Below are positions 62,429-64,000 of a stretch of 64,000 bases of DNA, piece after piece. The translations under genes were made by a program, and so were the position numbers. The stretch comes from Affinibrenneria salicis (GTDB lineage Bacteria; Pseudomonadota; Gammaproteobacteria; Enterobacterales; Enterobacteriaceae), in assembly GCF_008710095.1 (NCBI RefSeq), contig NZ_VYKJ01000002.1:81188-145187 (forward strand). The letters are read 5' to 3'. Below the pieces are notes generated by a model. That model searched no databases and had not been told where the DNA came from. It saw only the letters and a list, made by a program, of their open reading frames with translations. The stretch's first letter is position 1. Every line of letters begins with the position of its first letter.

Positions 62429-63229
62429 TTAATCCAGTTCGTTGTCGAGATCGTTTTTGTCCTGCGCGCCGCCAGGCTGGCCGGCAACCCGGTTATATTT
62501 GGGGTTGAGCTGGATATACAGGACGGCCATGACGATGCCAATCACCCCGAGCGCCACCAGATTGAAATTGGTGAAGGCGGCGGTCACGAAACCGAGGTAG
62601 AAAAACGGCATCAGATAGCCGGCGCGCATCATGTTGATCACCATCGCGTAACCGACTACCACGATCATGCCGCCGGCGATGTTCAGGCCGTTGGTCACGA
62701 CATCCGGGATTGAATTGAGCAGAGAGTGCACCGCATCGGTGCCGACGGAAACCGCCACGATAACGGCGGGAATGGCGATACGCATGGCCTGCAGCACCAG
62801 CGCGGACACATGCAGCCAGCTAATGGCGCGCAGGCTGCCGCGTTCGGCCGCGCTGTCGGCCGCGTGCTGGAACGCCACGGTGATGGTGCGCACGATGATG
62901 GTCAGCACCTGGCCGGCGGCGGCGAGCGGAATGGCCAGCGCAATCCCCGCGCCGACGCTCTGTCCGCCGGCGATGACCAGAATGGTCGAAATAATCGACG
63001 CCAGCGCCGCGTCGGGCGCGACGGCCGCGCCGATATTCATCCATCCCAGCGCGATCATTTCCAGCGTACCGCCGATAATAATGCCGGTTTTCATGTCGCC
63101 CAGCACGATACCGATTAACGTACAGGCGACCAGCGGGCGATGAAACTGAAATTCATCGAGAATCGACCCCATGCCGGCAATACAGGCCACAATAAATATC
63201 AGCACAATTTGAAGCGTGGTAATCTCCAT
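62429..63229 (-). CDS. manY: mannose-specific PTS IIC component ManY
   Basis: ManY (IIC) is the sugar-binding membrane subunit of the mannose PTS. The 266-residue product equals E. coli. It begins MEITTLQIVLIF after AGGAGAAG, has the GMGSILDEFQFHRPLVACTL segment and GGTLEMIALGWMNIGAA motif, and ends in a charged tail. An open extension of 19 codons upstream lacks a ribosome-binding site. Confidence 0.97.
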   Translation of the reverse strand: MEITTLQIVLIFIVACIAGMGSILDEFQFHRPLVACTLIGIVLGDMKTGIIIGGTLEMIALGWMNIGAAVAPDAALASIISTILVIAGGQSVGAGIALAIPLAAAGQVLTIIVRTITVAFQHAADSAAERGSLRAISWLHVSALVLQAMRIAIPAVIVAVSVGTDAVHSLLNSIPDVVTNGLNIAGGMIVVVGYAMVINMMRAGYLMPFFYLGFVTAAFTNFNLVALGVIGIVMAVLYIQLNPKYNRVAGQPGGAQDKNDLDNELD

Positions 63230-63297
63230 TGTACTTCTCCTCTGAAAACTGTTCTGAGTAAAAGACAGGAACGGCATTAACAGCACGGCTGGCGTTA

Positions 63298-64000
63298 TTA
63301 ACCCGCCGCCTTATTGATTAAATCCATCATCTTCAGTCGGGTATCCGTGGAGACCTTTCTCACCTCCAGTTCAATTCCCCTTGCATTGAGTTTTTTAAAA
63401 GCGGCGATATCTTTTTCATCGATCGATACCGCATTGTTGACCTGCGTTTTGCCCTGACGAAAGGCCATTCCGCCAATATTGACCGAGCTAATATCGACGC
63501 CGTTTTCCACTAAGGTCAGCACATCCGTTGGGTTGGTGAATAGCAGCATCACCCGATCGCCGGCGTATTTCGGGTTGTTGTAAACACGAATGGCTTTGGC
63601 CACGTCCACCACGTGAGCGGTCACGCCCGGCGGAGCGACCTGGGTCAGCAGGGTCTTACGCACGTTGTCGGCGGCGACTTCATCGCTGATCACGATAATC
63701 CGGTTGACGTTGGTTTCTTTGGTCCAGCGGGTGGCGACCTGACCGTGGATCAGCCGGTCGTCGATACGCGCCAGACCAATCTTCATATGCGCGCCGGGCG
63801 CGGTTGGCGGGACGGAGGGCGTCGACGGCTTCGTCTCTGCGGGCGGGACGTCCGGCGCTCTGTTTTTCAGCGCCTTCACGCCGGCGCGTCCGGCCTCCAG
63901 CGCCACGTCGATCAACCCGGCCAGCGTCGGATTGTCGTCGCGCGCCATAAAAGTTTCCGCCAGCATGGGAATATTTACGCCGGCGATCACCTCGTAGTCG
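63298..64000 (-). CDS. manX: mannose-specific PTS IIAB component ManX, 5' part beyond the window
   Basis: ManX carries the IIA and IIB phosphotransfer domains of the mannose system. The window holds the C-terminal end of IIA (DYEVIAGVNIPML), a Pro/Ala linker (APDVPPAETKPSTPSVPP) and all of IIB, with the phospho-His in RIDDRLIHGQVATRW. The gene runs off the right edge; about 90 N-terminal residues including the IIA phospho-His are not visible. It is the first gene of manXYZ, 68 bp before manY. Confidence 0.96.
   Translation of the reverse strand, partial: DYEVIAGVNIPMLAETFMARDDNPTLAGLIDVALEAGRAGVKALKNRAPDVPPAETKPSTPSVPPTAPGAHMKIGLARIDDRLIHGQVATRWTKETNVNRIIVISDEVAADNVRKTLLTQVAPPGVTAHVVDVAKAIRVYNNPKYAGDRVMLLFTNPTDVLTLVENGVDISSVNIGGMAFRQGKTQVNNAVSIDEKDIAAFKKLNARGIELEVRKVSTDTRLKMMDLINKAAG

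Overview
The window is a chromosomal segment from a member of the Enterobacterales with a GC-rich, E. coli-like gene set. Nearly every gene has a recognisable E. coli counterpart of almost the same length. A soft-rot or plant-associated lineage (Pectobacteriaceae such as Brenneria, Dickeya or Lonsdalea) is my best guess from overall style and from YPAL-like palindromic intergenic repeats, but nothing here proves it. No rRNA, tRNA, CRISPR array, prophage or plasmid origin was found.

Layout. 1-2.0 kb: a 19-copy heptamer array, then LexA-controlled umuDC. 2.0-6.4 kb: a YciI-like protein, yebW, msrC, proQ and prc. 6.7-22.3 kb: a block in E. coli-like order, potABCD, pepT, roxA, phoPQ, purB, hflD, mnmA, nudJ, rluE and icd, with an extra small heat-shock gene between pepT and roxA. 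22.8-30.6 kb: the most accessory-looking part, with an unrecognised membrane protein divergent from a LysR regulator, repeats, a translationally coupled pair of ATP-grasp ligases, a second heptamer array and a GAF-PAS-GGDEF-EAL protein. 30.8-34.4 kb: htpX, an IS200-like remnant, yebQ and yebO. 34.5-43.6 kb: pheP, then thrS-infC-rpmI-rplT-pheM-pheS-pheT-ihfA. 43.7-44.3 kb: a deleted IS4-family element inside the ihfA terminator. 44.6-54.3 kb: an hcxB-like dehydrogenase, a Cys-containing small protein, an ABC exporter, nadE, osmE, tcyP, ydjM, hxpB, yniB and yniA. 54.4-57.9 kb: sitBCD without sitA, then marC. 58.1-64.0 kb: a 31-residue membrane ORF, yobF-cspC, rlmA, riboswitch-controlled mntP, yobD and manZYX (manX cut by the window edge).

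Relative to E. coli, one ancestral stretch (manXYZ-yobD-mntP-rlmA-cspC-yobF-yebO ... yebQ-htpX-prc-proQ-msrC) has been opened in two places. The pot-to-icd block and accessory genes sit between prc and htpX. The thrS-to-marC block sits between yebO and yobF. mgrB, yobH and kdgR, which E. coli has in this stretch, are not in the window.

Regulatory logic visible in the DNA includes two LexA boxes (umuDC, ydjM), two sigma-32-type promoters (hsp20, htpX), two Fur-like boxes (sitBCD, mntP), a yybP-ykoY manganese riboswitch, the thrS translational operator and the pheM attenuator. The best leads are the uncharacterised ATP-grasp pair, a PhoQ sensor lacking the acidic cluster used for Mg2+ sensing, the loss of sitA with its operon kept, the IS4-family element splitting a terminator, and a palindromic repeat that may control translation of a small heat-shock protein.
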